Assembly (NCBI RefSeq): GCF_001949145.1
Contig: NW_019091366.1
Span: 2,124,756 to 2,188,755 of the forward strand
Direction: 5' to 3'
Length of the DNA stretch: 64,000 nucleotides
Origin: Acanthaster planci
Taxonomy: Eukaryota; Echinodermata; Asteroidea; Valvatida; Acanthasteridae
This document shows positions 1 to 12,400 of the stretch, one piece after another; the first letter of the stretch is position 1; every line of letters starts with the position of its first letter. Under the pieces are notes generated by a model, which saw only the letters and a program-made list of their open reading frames with translations, ran no database searches and was not told the DNA's origin. The position numbers and the translations under genes were made by a program.

Positions 1-161
1 TAATTGAATTATAACAACTATTATCTTGTGTTATTTATGTTAAAAACAATCTTAAGTTTACTGTTATATCATTATTGCAAATCCGATCACAATCGCCACG
101 TCATATGACTATCACCAAATCTGCCAACATTATTTTTGCCCTTTCAAATAGTCTTTCAACA

Positions 162-233
162 AGAAATACAGTTCAGAGATAAAGCGTACGATACTCATGC
201 CAGAAGCCCTCGGTTCGAGTCCCAGCATTCCCA
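162..233 (+). pseudogene. Decayed tRNA-Ala-like copy
   Basis: This 72-nt stretch aligns without gaps to the intact tRNA-Ala at 1985-2056. It keeps the D-arm core (CAGAG), the AGAAGCCC variable-region block and a B-box-like GGTTCGAGTCC. Many differences are transitions. The acceptor stem no longer pairs (AGAA at the 5' side against TCCC at the 3' side) and the anticodon stem is disrupted, so a working tRNA is unlikely. It could be a dead tRNA gene copy or the head of a tRNA-derived SINE; I see no clear SINE body after it. Confidence 0.7.
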
Positions 234-1984
234 TTTTTCTCTTTGAACTCCATCAAAAGCAATTAGTTATCGTTTGAGGAGCGATATTCGTGTAACAGAA
301 ACTTTATACATTCAAGTAGGAAATTAATTGCCCAACTAATTTTTAGTTAGAGCAAATATGGCCCCAGGTAATTTTCTGTAATTATTCTGTGATGCCATGA
401 ATATAACGGCTGCTAAATGGACACTGTTTTTGTATGTAGGCCTACGTTTGTCTTTATGTGCACCCTGCGAAACAATATGTGAAATGAAATATGTGAATCG
501 ATCACTTACTGGGAGTTGATGAGGTCACCCTGATGCCTGCAGTGGCCATTAGGCCCTATGTTCCAAATTCAGTCAAAGAAGTAAAATAATAACTCCGGTT
601 CGCACTTCATCAGAGAGATTCCCGTGAAACTTTCACAACACGTAGTGCCCAAAAAGAAACATTTTAGCTGAATGATTCCTGATTGGAATCGGATGCCAAC
701 TGGCATGTCGTTCAGATGAGCACCCCAACCATTGTGTTTGATGATAGAATACCGATTATTTTCTCTTCTGATTATAATAATTATTGATACAATATGGCCC
801 CACAGCGACCTTCGGGAGACCTGGCATATACTACCGTGAACCAATTCCTACTCGCGGGCTATTGTTTGGAAGGAACAAATGGACACCTGTCCATACTAAT
901 TGGCCTATTATGTGAGCAGGCTCGGAGATGGGAAATCTATTTTTTTTTTTACTTTTGTTGATTTATATTTTGGTGGGTTTATTTGTATGCCATTTTCATC
1001 GAAATATTGTGCCCATCGATGATATTGTTCATGTATACGATGAAAACAACCTGTGGTTGTTTGAACAATCCCCCTTTTGGCATAGATGGTTTCAAAAATT
1101 AACCGACCGACACACCCATCAAGCCTAATTAAGAAAATTTTTAGCATTTAGTGTCACGCTCTACCACACATAATTCTTCAATTCCACTTTACGCGATCTA
1201 AACGATGGCAGTGACACGCGAGGTTTTACCTCATCAGCTGTAACTGATGTCTATTGCTCCATCCTCGCTCCTAATAGGTTGAGAACGGAGGATGACTTTC
1301 CCCCGAGAGACGAACTAATCGATCATCCAAAGAGACGCGATACAAATATTGATGTCTCATTGTCAGAGGGTCATGGTGTAAAATATCCATTGGGTACTGC
1401 GCGAAGAAAAAAAAAAGATCGCTTGCATGTTCAAAGTCAACTGAGTCATTTACATTGCTTGCCAATTACAAATAATACACGATAGGTCCCACGAATTGAC
1501 ATGGGTTGGGGGCAAATAAATGTTGTATTTTCTGAAAGTGAAAGTGGCAAATCCAGGAAGTTTTTTTTGGGGGGGGGTTAGAGCCGTTAGATTTCCATGT
1601 CTGATTGTTGCGGCCTGGCGGACACATGACCCCCTAACCCACCCCTTCAAACAGAGACTGAAGAGACTTGTTTGTACTGGGCATTGCCAGAGAGGTTTGA
1701 GAAATTCCAGTCGTTCATTGCATATTCTGAAAAGACCAACTCTGATAACACTTTATCCAAAAAAGACCCGTTTTGCCATGATTGTGTTTTTTCCTTCTAT
1801 AAGCCCAGAGTCAACTGATGGAAATGATAACGTGGTATGCTGGTGTGCAGTAGCTGGAACATGCGCGAAATCTTGTTCACTCGAGTATCAAGGCGGATCT
1901 AGGAGGGCACTTGTCTTGTTTGGAAATTAACTGCAGAAGATGAAAAATATTTTTTTCGAGCTGGGGTTCTTCACCGTGTACTGA
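234..1984. other. Intergenic, no gene recognised
   Basis: Short open frames occur on both strands, but none shows a domain, splice structure or family similarity that I recognise. Poly-T and poly-G runs sit near 940 and 1565. The longest plus frame (1520-1930) runs through a homopolymer and looks like chance. Confidence 0.5.
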
Positions 1985-2056
1985 GGGGATATAGCTCAGA
2001 GGTAGAGCGCTCGCTTCGCATGCGAGAAGCCCCGGGTTCGAATCCCGGTATCTCCA
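1985..2056 (+). tRNA. tRNA-Ala (anticodon CGC)
   Basis: A full cloverleaf can be drawn. The acceptor arm GGGGATA pairs with TATCTCC, followed by discriminator A. The D stem is GCTC/GAGC. The anticodon stem CTCGC/GCGAG holds loop TTCGCAT, giving anticodon CGC (codon GCG, alanine). The T arm is CCGGG-TTCGAAT-CCCGG. There is no intron. Internal A and B boxes are intact and a short TTTT run at 2066-2069 can serve as the Pol III terminator. Confidence 0.95.
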
Positions 2057-4336
2057 TAAACATTATTTTGTTCACCCAATAATTTGAACAATGGCTGTAT
2101 TTTTCGGAGCATCTTGGAGATAATAAATTAATTCCTAAACAGTTTTCAATGAAACTGGGGATGATAAAAATTGTTTTGAACATACGAAACATCATTGGAC
2201 ACATTGATATAATATATATGAGGCTTTCAGATTCGGTCTAAACGAAACATAAATTCAAATGGAAGACAAGACTTATTGCCCTGTGTTTGTTGTGGGGGGT
2301 AAATAAATCAAACTAGATGCAGTTTCAGTCTTACATTGATTTCTCAATCACAGTGAAAGGATGACTACTGGCTGAAGCCGACGTTAAGTTAATCGTCTCA
2401 AAAATCAATGAAATTCCATCCTCCACGACAAACGGAGCCGATCGAAAATCTCCCAAGTCCCGCGTGATTTTGAGACTCAAGGGCCGGGATCCGGCTGCAA
2501 ATATTATCATTGACAAACTGCCCCAGGTTGTCAACTCAAATATGCTGATTTTAGGACTGGATATAAATGAACATTTAGTGTGCGTGTGGGGGGGGGCTCA
2601 CAACCTTTGTGAACCCATTCCTCCTGAATGGAACGACGTTTTCCAAGATTTCTGTAACTTAAGCAAAACTCACGATATTCCCGAACCCAAACGTTTTCTG
2701 TAAATGCGGCCCTTAGGCCTAAATGTTAACGTTGGTTCCCAAGGTCTTCTGCGAGTGAGAAGCATTCCACTAAAGGGGGAAGATAATTGATTTGACATGC
2801 AAAGGAAGAGGACCAATGAAATCACACGAATGTTGTTTTCTGTTTTATTGCAACCAAAGGAATAATGTGAACAACGGTGTGCATAGAACCTTCCAAATAC
2901 CAGTTTACAGAACTCTTGATTTCTTGAAATGGGTTTGTGATACTTGCGTGGTCTTCTTCGAAATGAAATCTCTGCATTATGGCTGTAACATCTTGAAGCG
3001 GTTTGCATACAACACAAGCAGTGGAATCGATAAATTACATATTAAAAAGCACAATGATACAAGATTCTGAAAGGGATTTCTTCGTATGGCTGCATTACTG
3101 GTCTTTATATAACGATTCTAGTAATCCTCATAAATACGACAGCCATGCACTAATTTCAATTTGTTATTTAATTAATATTCATGCCACATCGCATCCTGCA
3201 TGATTAAAAAGCAGACACTATTGCTAGAAAAAAGCTCAACACATAAGAAACTTAAGGCTTTTGAAACCTGCAGGCAAAATTAATTTTTTATGCAATCTGT
3301 ACAAAAATGCGAAATATTTCTGAGCTGAGGGAAACAGTATTTTTAAAACACCCAAAATCGATTTAACCTGATTTCAAAATAAGCCTTGAAAATCTGATTT
3401 TCTTAAATAAAAAAGAAAATAAATCAAAATTTGTCATCAACTGTACAGTGTTTACATTTATAGTCAGCACAACAGTTTTGCCCAAAGATTTCCAAAGAAA
3501 TAGTTTTACTGTTTGCGTTATTAACCTCCCTTTGCCCACTTCAAACTTTATGTAACAAGTAAATATAAGTTCACATATTCTCTAACAGGTAATTCTGAAG
3601 TGGCACCCCCCTGGTTACTTGCTTAGACAAGCAAAAAAATTCACTTAGCTCTTAATTTTACACCTGTACATTATCTATTTTTTAGTTCCACTTTATACTG
3701 ACCAACACGAATGCACAAGTATAACCAATCCATCTCAAAAGAAAATTCCCCCCCCAACCAAAAAAATATACTCCATCTCCTCCTTCACTGGCCTAGTTTT
3801 CCACAATTTCTTTCACCTAAGTTATTAATACGGTTTTCTCACTCTCAAGATTTTTCTTCTGTGATTGCTGAGGTACACTCTAGAGAAATATGACCTTTGA
3901 AGAAGTACAGGTGATATACCATTACACGAGTCCGTTCTTACCTATACTTGTCATGAAAGCTCTTAGTGTGTCTCAGCACTACAGCCTGGAGTGTGTCACT
4001 ATGATAAAACCTAGCAATTGAGATGTCTTCAAGGATGCGAGTTAGGCGTCTACTGGCTACAATATGCTCCTTCAGTGAGTTTTAAGGAGTTGTGAAGGGC
4101 CTTCTTGAAGCTGCAGACATCTGTCTTGTTCCCCGAGGGCACACAGTGGAGACCTTTACCAAGTGGACATGTATACAATGCGCACCAGACCAAATGAGGG
4201 TTCCTGGCATGGTTCCATGAGGTAACTGTCTGAGACACAGTTCTTTTAAAAAGTACATTCCTTTTAGGAGCTAACTTGTTCCCAAGGATTTTTGTACTGG
4301 GTCCAGCAATCTCTGCCCAAATTCTGGTTCCCTCAA
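2057..4336. other. Intergenic, no gene recognised
   Basis: The only frames are short ones such as 2464-2703 (+) and 2670-3017 (-). They have no splice support and no family I recognise. The stretch from about 3200 to 3700 is AT-rich. Confidence 0.5.
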
Positions 4337-4468
4337 TAACTCCCATTCCATGACCCAGTAACTCCCATTCCATGACCCAGTAACTCCCATTCCATGATCC
4401 AGTAACTCCCATTCCATGATCCAGTAACTCCCATTCCATGATCCAGTAACTCCCATTCCATGACCCAG
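4337..4468 (+). repeat. 22-bp minisatellite, 6 copies
   Basis: Six head-to-tail copies of a 22-bp unit that starts TAACTCCCATTCCATGA and ends in CCAG. Copies differ only by C or T at one position (GACCCAG versus GATCCAG): copies 1, 2 and 6 carry C, and copies 3, 4 and 5 carry T. Because 22 is not a multiple of 3, it creates overlapping Trp/Gly/Glu-rich minus-strand frames that are artefacts. Confidence 0.97.
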
Positions 4469-6419
4469 TTGTACTGAGGACTCTGAGGAGTAATACTTCC
4501 AATCCTTATGTTGCTCATACACTGAATAAAATGTTCAGATAATTTATGGGACAAAGAGTGTTGGAAAGCTCCTCCCTAAAGGCTCTTAAACCTCACCGGT
4601 GCAGAAAACTTCAATCATTGTGTAGGAGCAACTATCAATTATAACTCTGATAAGTAATTTGTTCCTCTCCTGAATCCAATTTTGTAATGAGAGTTTAATG
4701 AGCTGATCTGTGATAAGACTTGAAAGATCTTAATTGTCTCCTTATTTGGGTTGTAAAAGGAAGGCAAATGACAATGTGACATCAAAATTAACACCAAGAT
4801 AGAAGGTATATTCCTCAAGACAGACATGTTAGGCTTAAGAAAGTGAGATAGAGCAATAATGTTATGATAAATGAACTGAGTTGCAATATGCAAATCTCTG
4901 CAAGGGCCAGTTGATTTACAAGCTGAGATTTTACAACTTGCTAAGCAAAACACTTGCCTGAGGAGAAAAATCAGCTTCCGAACCTGCACCCAAGCAAGCA
5001 GTGCATTTTCTGAATCTCGCTGGTCCATTTGTTTGTTTACAGAACTCCAGACACATGGATTTAAAAAATAACAGCTGGAAGGCTTTTCAATCACAATGAT
5101 TGCCCACATGCTGCAGCTACAATATGAAATTGGATAGCAGGTAATTTCTTAAGCAACCCTCACATTACACGCCAAAGGTGCAATGTGATTTGTACAAGCA
5201 AACTGCCTACGGGTTGTAAGACAATAGCAGACCATGAGATTCACTGGGGCTTTCATTAGCAGAGATTGGACCTATTGAAGCACAAGTAACTGGGGGGGGG
5301 CAGGGGATAAGTACTTTCCTCCTGAAAGCAGATACACATCCAGTACGAAGTCATCAGTTTCTTAGTTTCCTGAAATCATCCGATTAAATAGCTGAAGAAA
5401 CCTTCAGGCTGACCACTTGTCATCTGTGTCATCAGGGTTAAGGTGAATTATTATCAATGGTCTCAAGTACTTGGAGAAAATGTCCTGCAAAGATTCCTCC
5501 CATATTCAATTCCTTCCCTTACCATTCCATCTTGGCAGTGGTTTTCCAATTACCTGTACTTTCAACAGAACACTACTCTGATTATAAATGACTAATTACT
5601 TGTTGTGGAGATTTCTGAGGTTGACAGGAGTCAGGTTACTCAAGGAGGTAAAGATACCTGTGCGATGGTTGACTTTGAGTTCATTCTCAGTGGCGAGTCA
5701 GTAATGGAGTCACATGACCATATTTGTACATGGCCAGTCGAGGACAATCACGAACTTGACGGTGTGGCCAATTTTGCCATGGGAGATTTTCTCTTAAGAG
5801 GACAAATTGCATACAGATGTTGTTGACAGATCTTGCCAAGGGTCATGCCCCCGTGGTCATGAGGTCACAAGGTCACAGGCAGAGTCAGCTGCTACTTTTC
5901 TTACCATCCATTTCCTCGACCAAGGTCAAATTCCATTCTGGCAAAAAAGTGGCAGTGCAATGTGTTGTTTCCCATCATCTCCTAAATTGTACATTTCTGC
6001 ATCATCTTCAACCTTTTCTTCAGACTTATGATTAACAGTGTTGGAGATGGAGAAAACTGTCATGAGAGACGTCCTTCACTTAGTGACATCAAGAACAGAG
6101 GATGCAGACTAAACCTGACTCAATGCAGCAACTTAGGGTAAAAAAAACCATCAATGAACTTGCATTCTTCGCCATGTTCATGGTATGAGATATACTCAAC
6201 TTTCTGATATTAACACAGCAGATTGGAGGCAAATCACATTTCTCGTTGGAGCCTTAATCTGACCGTGCTCTCTCGTTACGATGGATAACCATAATCATGT
6301 CCACCATTTACGTCCTTTCAGACAATTCCTTGCTCCCGGAGCCTGTTGGATGCGATCAATAGGAAGGAACGCCCTCTACAGTTGACTGTCAAGAAGTCAT
6401 TCCTGCTCGCAGTGTGTTT
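4469..6419. other. Intergenic or ARMH3 3' flank
   Basis: This lies downstream of the ARMH3 stop on the minus strand, so part of it is probably its 3' UTR. I could not fix a polyadenylation site. A 156-codon minus frame at 4639-5109 has no recognisable domain. Confidence 0.4.
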
Positions 6420-9400
6420 TCAATGTATGGTGGAGAACTCTTGCAGGACGCTCTGCTGCTCCAGATTGGAGATGACGACGTTCTTGCGGAAATCGTGAAC
6501 GATGGCTCGAACCTGAAAAAGTTAGGGAAAAACAAGTTCATGATTTGATCTTTTGAAAGGGGATAAAAACTCGGTACAGGAAAGGGGTGTGACGAGAAAA
6601 TGGCAAGGACATTACACCTGCTAAAGGTAAACTCTCAATGTTGTTTAAGTACGAATAAACAAGTTGTAGGTGAGACATTTCGGCGCAATTACAGGATAGC
6701 AGACGGTAAATGTCGACACTTGAAGATACTCACGCAATAGCCCAGGGCATTCAGCGAGTTGGAAGCATCATTAGCCTAGATACAACTCCGGCACCCAACC
6801 CATTACATATACTCGACAACACTTTGGATGCATTCATTATGGCAGCAGGCACATTATTGGCACTTAGAAAGGTTTGATACTGGGAAGGTAACATTTGAGT
6901 ACTTATTGCTTGATAAATTGGTACCATTTTTAAGGGAATGTCAACCTGAATGGAGCACGGGGGGCCTCATATCATGGGTTTGAAGGCCTTTCAGTTACAT
7001 GCCTTAAGCTCTTGGGGAATCAAAAATTAGAATTAAGATTCTGAAAGGTTTGTGATATTTACAGCCATACTGCTTGGTGTTGATGGCAACACACTTGATT
7101 GCACTGTGATTATTTTCATGAAACAATTACCACTTGGTGTCAGTCGATGATAAAACATTCAATACAGGACCAAACAACTTCACCTTTTGAAGCTGAAAAA
7201 AATATAGGGCTGGATTGCTGCCACAAAGGATATTTTATTTCCAGAATACTCTGCATTACAAGGAAACAAAAACTTTAACAATCCTGAGCTACCAAGGCAA
7301 TTTATTAAAAAAGTTTTAATTAAAACAATCACAATGACCCGGACATTTTGACAACACACACAAAATAAGACTAAACGAGGCAAATGAACTTGTAATCCTT
7401 CTTTTTATCACAGGAGTTCTTTTTTTTATGAGATCTGCTCTTTCTTACCAGTAAAGTGAAGAAGGCAGTTTCTTTAGGTTTCTCGGCGTATCTCTCATAT
7501 TGATCTAAGCTGTCTTGCAGTTTGAGCGTCAGTGTGTCGTAGTTTGTCCGCACCACTTCCAGGACCTATCAAAACAGATAAAGGGCACCATCAACATGGC
7601 TTACGTTTTACTGTGTGCAACTTCAACGGTTGATATTCATGGCTACGATTTGTTTCCTTCTCATTTTGATTGCTTGAGCTCCCATTTTAGATGCAAAATG
7701 ATTAGCCTGTTCATACAGGGGTGGTTATTTCCCTCGCAGGGTCATTAAGGCCAAAACCAACTGAACGAGGTCTGATACGACATCCAAGTTGAAATCTAGG
7801 ACAGAGTAAGTGACTGGGTCACATCCTTACCTGCTCTTCAGTCAAAGCTGTTTGTTTATTGGATGTTGACCAGGAATCAATCTTGGGTGTGAAATGATTG
7901 ATGATTGCTCTGTGCAGGAGCAGAAAAATTAGTTGTCATTGAGAGGAAAGTTCAATGCATTATGTAAGAAATTTCCTAAATTGTGATGCCTTAACCCTAT
8001 AAACCCCCCAAGGGTTGCTGGCCCTAACCTTCCCCATTCACACAAAGTTAAACAGCCATATGGGACTTTGTGCACAGAGGTTGTTGGACTTTGTTTTTCT
8101 GAGGTATGCCAAACCCAATGCAAAAGCCAGCTGTTATGGGCCTTACCAGACCTATCCCCACAGAATTAAACACTTTAATAATTCTGTGTGGTTGGGGAAG
8201 GTTAGGGTTAAAGGCGGTAGATACCAGAAACCTGCAAGGTTTGTTTGAAAATTGAGCAAAGCAAAAGATTATTTCTTGATACCTGATGTTGACCAAGCTG
8301 CTTGTCAACTTGTTTGCCGTGTTCTTGTATTCCCCATTGTTGGTTGAATGGCGCAATGCTACCAAGGGTGGAAAACAAAGTGTACACAAAAATGCCATTG
8401 TGAAAAATAGGAACTAACGTCCTGTCTTTTTCCATCTTCAGAGCTTAGGGCCAATTACGTGAAGAAATCCTTTTTTTAACAACAATACATAACACATGCG
8501 GTGTTATAGTCAGCCATATTCTAGTGCAGGACAATTTAGTAATGGCGACCAGAGTCTCGCCGGTCACAGCCGGCATCCATGAGCCTGCTTAAGGGGGCTC
8601 TAGATTGATTTTTCAGTAATTTTTTTTCTTTTCAAACTGATTAAGAGTTCAAATTTTTAAAATTCTTCCAGGTAAAAGTAGAAATTGTCATAGTGACACA
8701 TGTTTTTCTGGGATTTGTGAGGATTTTTGTGCCGGTTGGTGGGCTGTTTCATCAAGCTTAGTGCCGGACGGTAGAGCGCTGTGGTGGAGATCCCCGACCA
8801 GGGCCGACCGGCGTAGCTATAACCCTGAACATATCTATTACAGTCTTAAGTCATTCAGATTATCCTGATGAAACTGTTTTACACATTCACTGGTTCTCAC
8901 CCATGGAGTAGAGATTATCAAATACTTGGTGCATCCGAATCAGTTCATAATACAATTCATCATAACTTCCTGGTGTTGGGAGAAACGTGTCACCGTAGGT
9001 TATGAACAGGTTAAATAAATTCACCACCTGTAGAAAGAGATAAAAAGTAAACCCTCAAATTACACGAAACATTATTTGCCGAGTCTTGAGTCAAACATGG
9101 CACATACTCTTCATGTCTGTAAGTGGAGGTTATGTCTGACTCAAAGAATTTTGAAAGCTGAAATGGAAAGGAAACACCTCGTAAAACTTTATAAGAAATA
9201 AAAAGTGGTTGCAGTGGGAAAATTACAGAGCATTCTCACCTGACAAGCCAGCTCAAAGATGTTGTAGCTCGAGACAAGTACTGACTCATTACCCAAAAGA
9301 AACTTCAAGAGGCTGATGAGAGCTGGGAACAAAATGAAAATGTGATAGGTAATGGCACTGAAAATATGGATAAATTTCAAGTTGTTTAACATGTTGTCTC

Positions 9401-12400
9401 AAATCCCCAAACATTTTGAATGACAGACAGATAGACAGACAGACAGCCCAATTGACAGACCGACAGATTGACCTACCTGTCCACACCTCCTTCCATGGAT
9501 ACTGTAACCTGACACGACACTTCTTCTGATAACATAGTATTCGATGGATCACACCTGTACATCTCCTGGTGACATCACAACAAACCTTCTGGTGAATCTC
9601 AACAAGCAGTCAAATTAGTTGCCATGGAAACCAGACGGAATGGTCCACTCAAAACTGAATTCCTTTACTAGTTTGCAAAAATGGGGAATTGTTGTCTTTC
9701 AACTTTTTACATCAAAAGGGAAAATCCTACTCACTCCAACTGAAATGTTTCTTTCACATGAAACACAAATTGTTTGTCCTTGAGAAAAACTGAGAAGTGC
9801 CTCATGGCAAACTCCAATCAAAGTCTTGGAACATCTTAAGTTCCATCAAATCCAGTGCTCATGATTTTCAAAAATTTGCCTTGAAAATTATTTTTACAAA
9901 ACCTCTGCAAAGAGTCCAACTTACAGGTAGAGTTCTAATGGTAGACACTTCATCATGTGACTCATGACAAACTCCACCATCAAATCTAAATAAAAAAGAA
10001 ATAACAGAAACGATAAAGCAGTGAGTAATTAGAATTGGATCAGGCAAGTGTATTTTCCAGAGCGCATTAAATCCAGCAGGCAAAAGGCCTTCCGTAATCC
10101 TCCAACCAAATTGTCTACAATTTTCTCAGCTTACCTAAGAGTGCACAAGCCAATGGTCTTGAGGCCCAGACTGTTTCTGTGGTAGCTTTGCGGTGTCTCA
10201 TAGGCTAGAAATGGGATACAACAGATAAATACAAGATTGAGACTATTACCAAGAAACAATTACATTTCCTGAATGTATGTACTTTCTTAACAAGCTTGAT
10301 AAAGAGTTGTTCATATTTACTCCTTTCACGAGTCCAAATCTTTAGAAGTTTGTACTATTAAGGGTGCAGAGTTGACAGAAAACTGCAACAGGAAGTCATG
10401 TGATCAGGATAGGATCCAAGTTTACAAAACTTACCGCTCGGAATAGAGGAACCCGGAAGGACAAGTTGGCATCGTGAAGAAATGAGTTGGCATACTGGTC
10501 CTGTGGAAATTAAGTAATAGGGTGATCTCCTGTTTGGCTGTCTCATGACAACAGATTCTGGTATCCAAACCTTAGTTTTTCAATATTTCATCTTTTGGCA
10601 TTATTTTATCGTGTCGACAAAGACTTTATATCCTAATCTAAGACTTCAGGTATGGCAATTAAGTTTTTGTTGAAATCAAATTTAAACAGGATTTTAATAG
10701 ACGGATTTAGGTTTTGAAGAAGCCTTTCACTGGCCAGCAGATATTTAACTCAGACAGACCCTTACATTGCAGATGCATTATTCCAACCTGACAGCCAACA
10801 TTTCCATTAATGAAGGTTTCAACTCACCTCAGCTATGCATGTGAGGATAATCAAGCACAGTTTGGTGTTGTTCTGTCTCTGTTCATCTAAAAAACAAAAC
10901 AAAATGGCGGTCTTTGTACATCTCATCCTTACATCAACCTGGTGGCAGATCATGATGAAGTAAGGTTTTTCAGATTGTCGTTGGATTGATTGACTCAAAT
11001 TACCTTTGAGATCTTGCATGACCATGGAACAATAGGACAGGAACGTGACTAGGATGTTGGTTGGTGTCTCACTGACAGCTGTAGGAGAAGAGGGCTCACC
11101 ATGCAAACCTGAGACCAAAAATCACAGAGAGTCTTGATTCAAAAATGGGTCCCAAATGTGGACGACGTTTCTCACAAGAGAGAGACCTTTCATGCAAGGT
11201 AAGATATTATAAGAAACACTAGTAGGTTGTAAGAGAAGTAACAGATTTGTAACTTGCGACTGTGAACTGCAACAGTTGTTGACATTTTCATAGCAAGTGC
11301 TTAGTAAGTTAGAAATGAGGGATGCCATCAAGTTAAGAATAAATGACTCTAGTGACTTACTTTGAGCGGCACTTGGTACTGCAGGGGGTGATGATGGACA
11401 GGTGGTTGAAGGGAGAGATTGCACTGGATGAGCATGGTTCTACACACATCAATACAAAACAGGATAAACAAAATACAGGATCGCTGTAAACTGTTGTCAA
11501 GATTTAGAGTGATTCTCTGATACAACACTCAAACAGTAAAGTCCTTTGGATTTACAGAGAAGTAAAAATGGAAAATTTGTTAAAATCTGAGGTAGTTTCC
11601 AAGTAGTAAGAGTAGATTAAGATGGGAGGCTATTACTCACATGGGATAAAACGGTGAGGAAATTCCTATTGAGATGTACAGCTTCATACAAAGACAGTAA
11701 GATGCAGTTATCTGGATCAATGCTGTATTGATGAAAAGAAAAGCAGGAGGAGTTGAAGGCCTAGATAACTACGACAGCATTGTCCAGACTTGGATGCTTT
11801 GATGCTAACACAAGAATGACTTGAGAGCTCTGGTACATGACAGGAATAAGGTCGGTTCTGAGTTCAACTCAACTTGCAAGTGAAGAATTGCGACAGCAAC
11901 GTGAATGAAATAAAAAGTCCAGACGGTCCTGCTGCAATAACTGATTCAGGGGAAGGGGGAGGGGCATGGAGGGGGGGGTTATGACCATGAGGCCATTAAT
12001 GTGCAACCTCTTAACTTCAACAATTTGAACAGTAAAAACTCACCTTGGTTGGATGTGCTCACTGTTTTCTGCAACAAACATGTTTCCAACCTGAAGTCAA
12101 ACATTGCCAAAATTAACAGCAATATCAACATTAATTTTGCAATTATCTTAATCAATAATGCATCCCAAAATGAATACAGGAAGAAGTTGGATTGTACAGA
12201 ATAACTGAAGCATGACAGGACTACAAAACTGTATGACCAATTTGAAAACATTATATACTTCTCATAAACAGGCATGGCTATTTACAATGTGACAAGTGCC
12301 TTAATGACCTGAGGTCATATTTAAATCATCTCATTAATATTCATAAAAACTTCCACTGCCAATTTTGTCTTATCAAAAGCCAAAGCACCAAAATTTCTTT

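Noticed and set aside
1520-1930. 136-codon plus-strand frame
   Set aside because: It runs through T and G homopolymers and has no domain or splice context.
4337-4468. CRISPR-like array
   Set aside because: Units are directly adjacent with no spacers, and the DNA is eukaryotic.
4050-4554. Three overlapping minus-strand frames rich in Trp-Glu-Leu-Leu/His-Gly repeats
   Set aside because: All arise from the 22-bp minisatellite read in three frames; no gene.
4639-5109. 156-codon minus-strand frame
   Set aside because: AT-rich, no recognisable domain, probably in or beyond the ARMH3 3' UTR.
8520-8830. tRNA-like segment with GGTAGAGCGCTG
   Set aside because: It has an A-box-like stretch but no B box and no cloverleaf.
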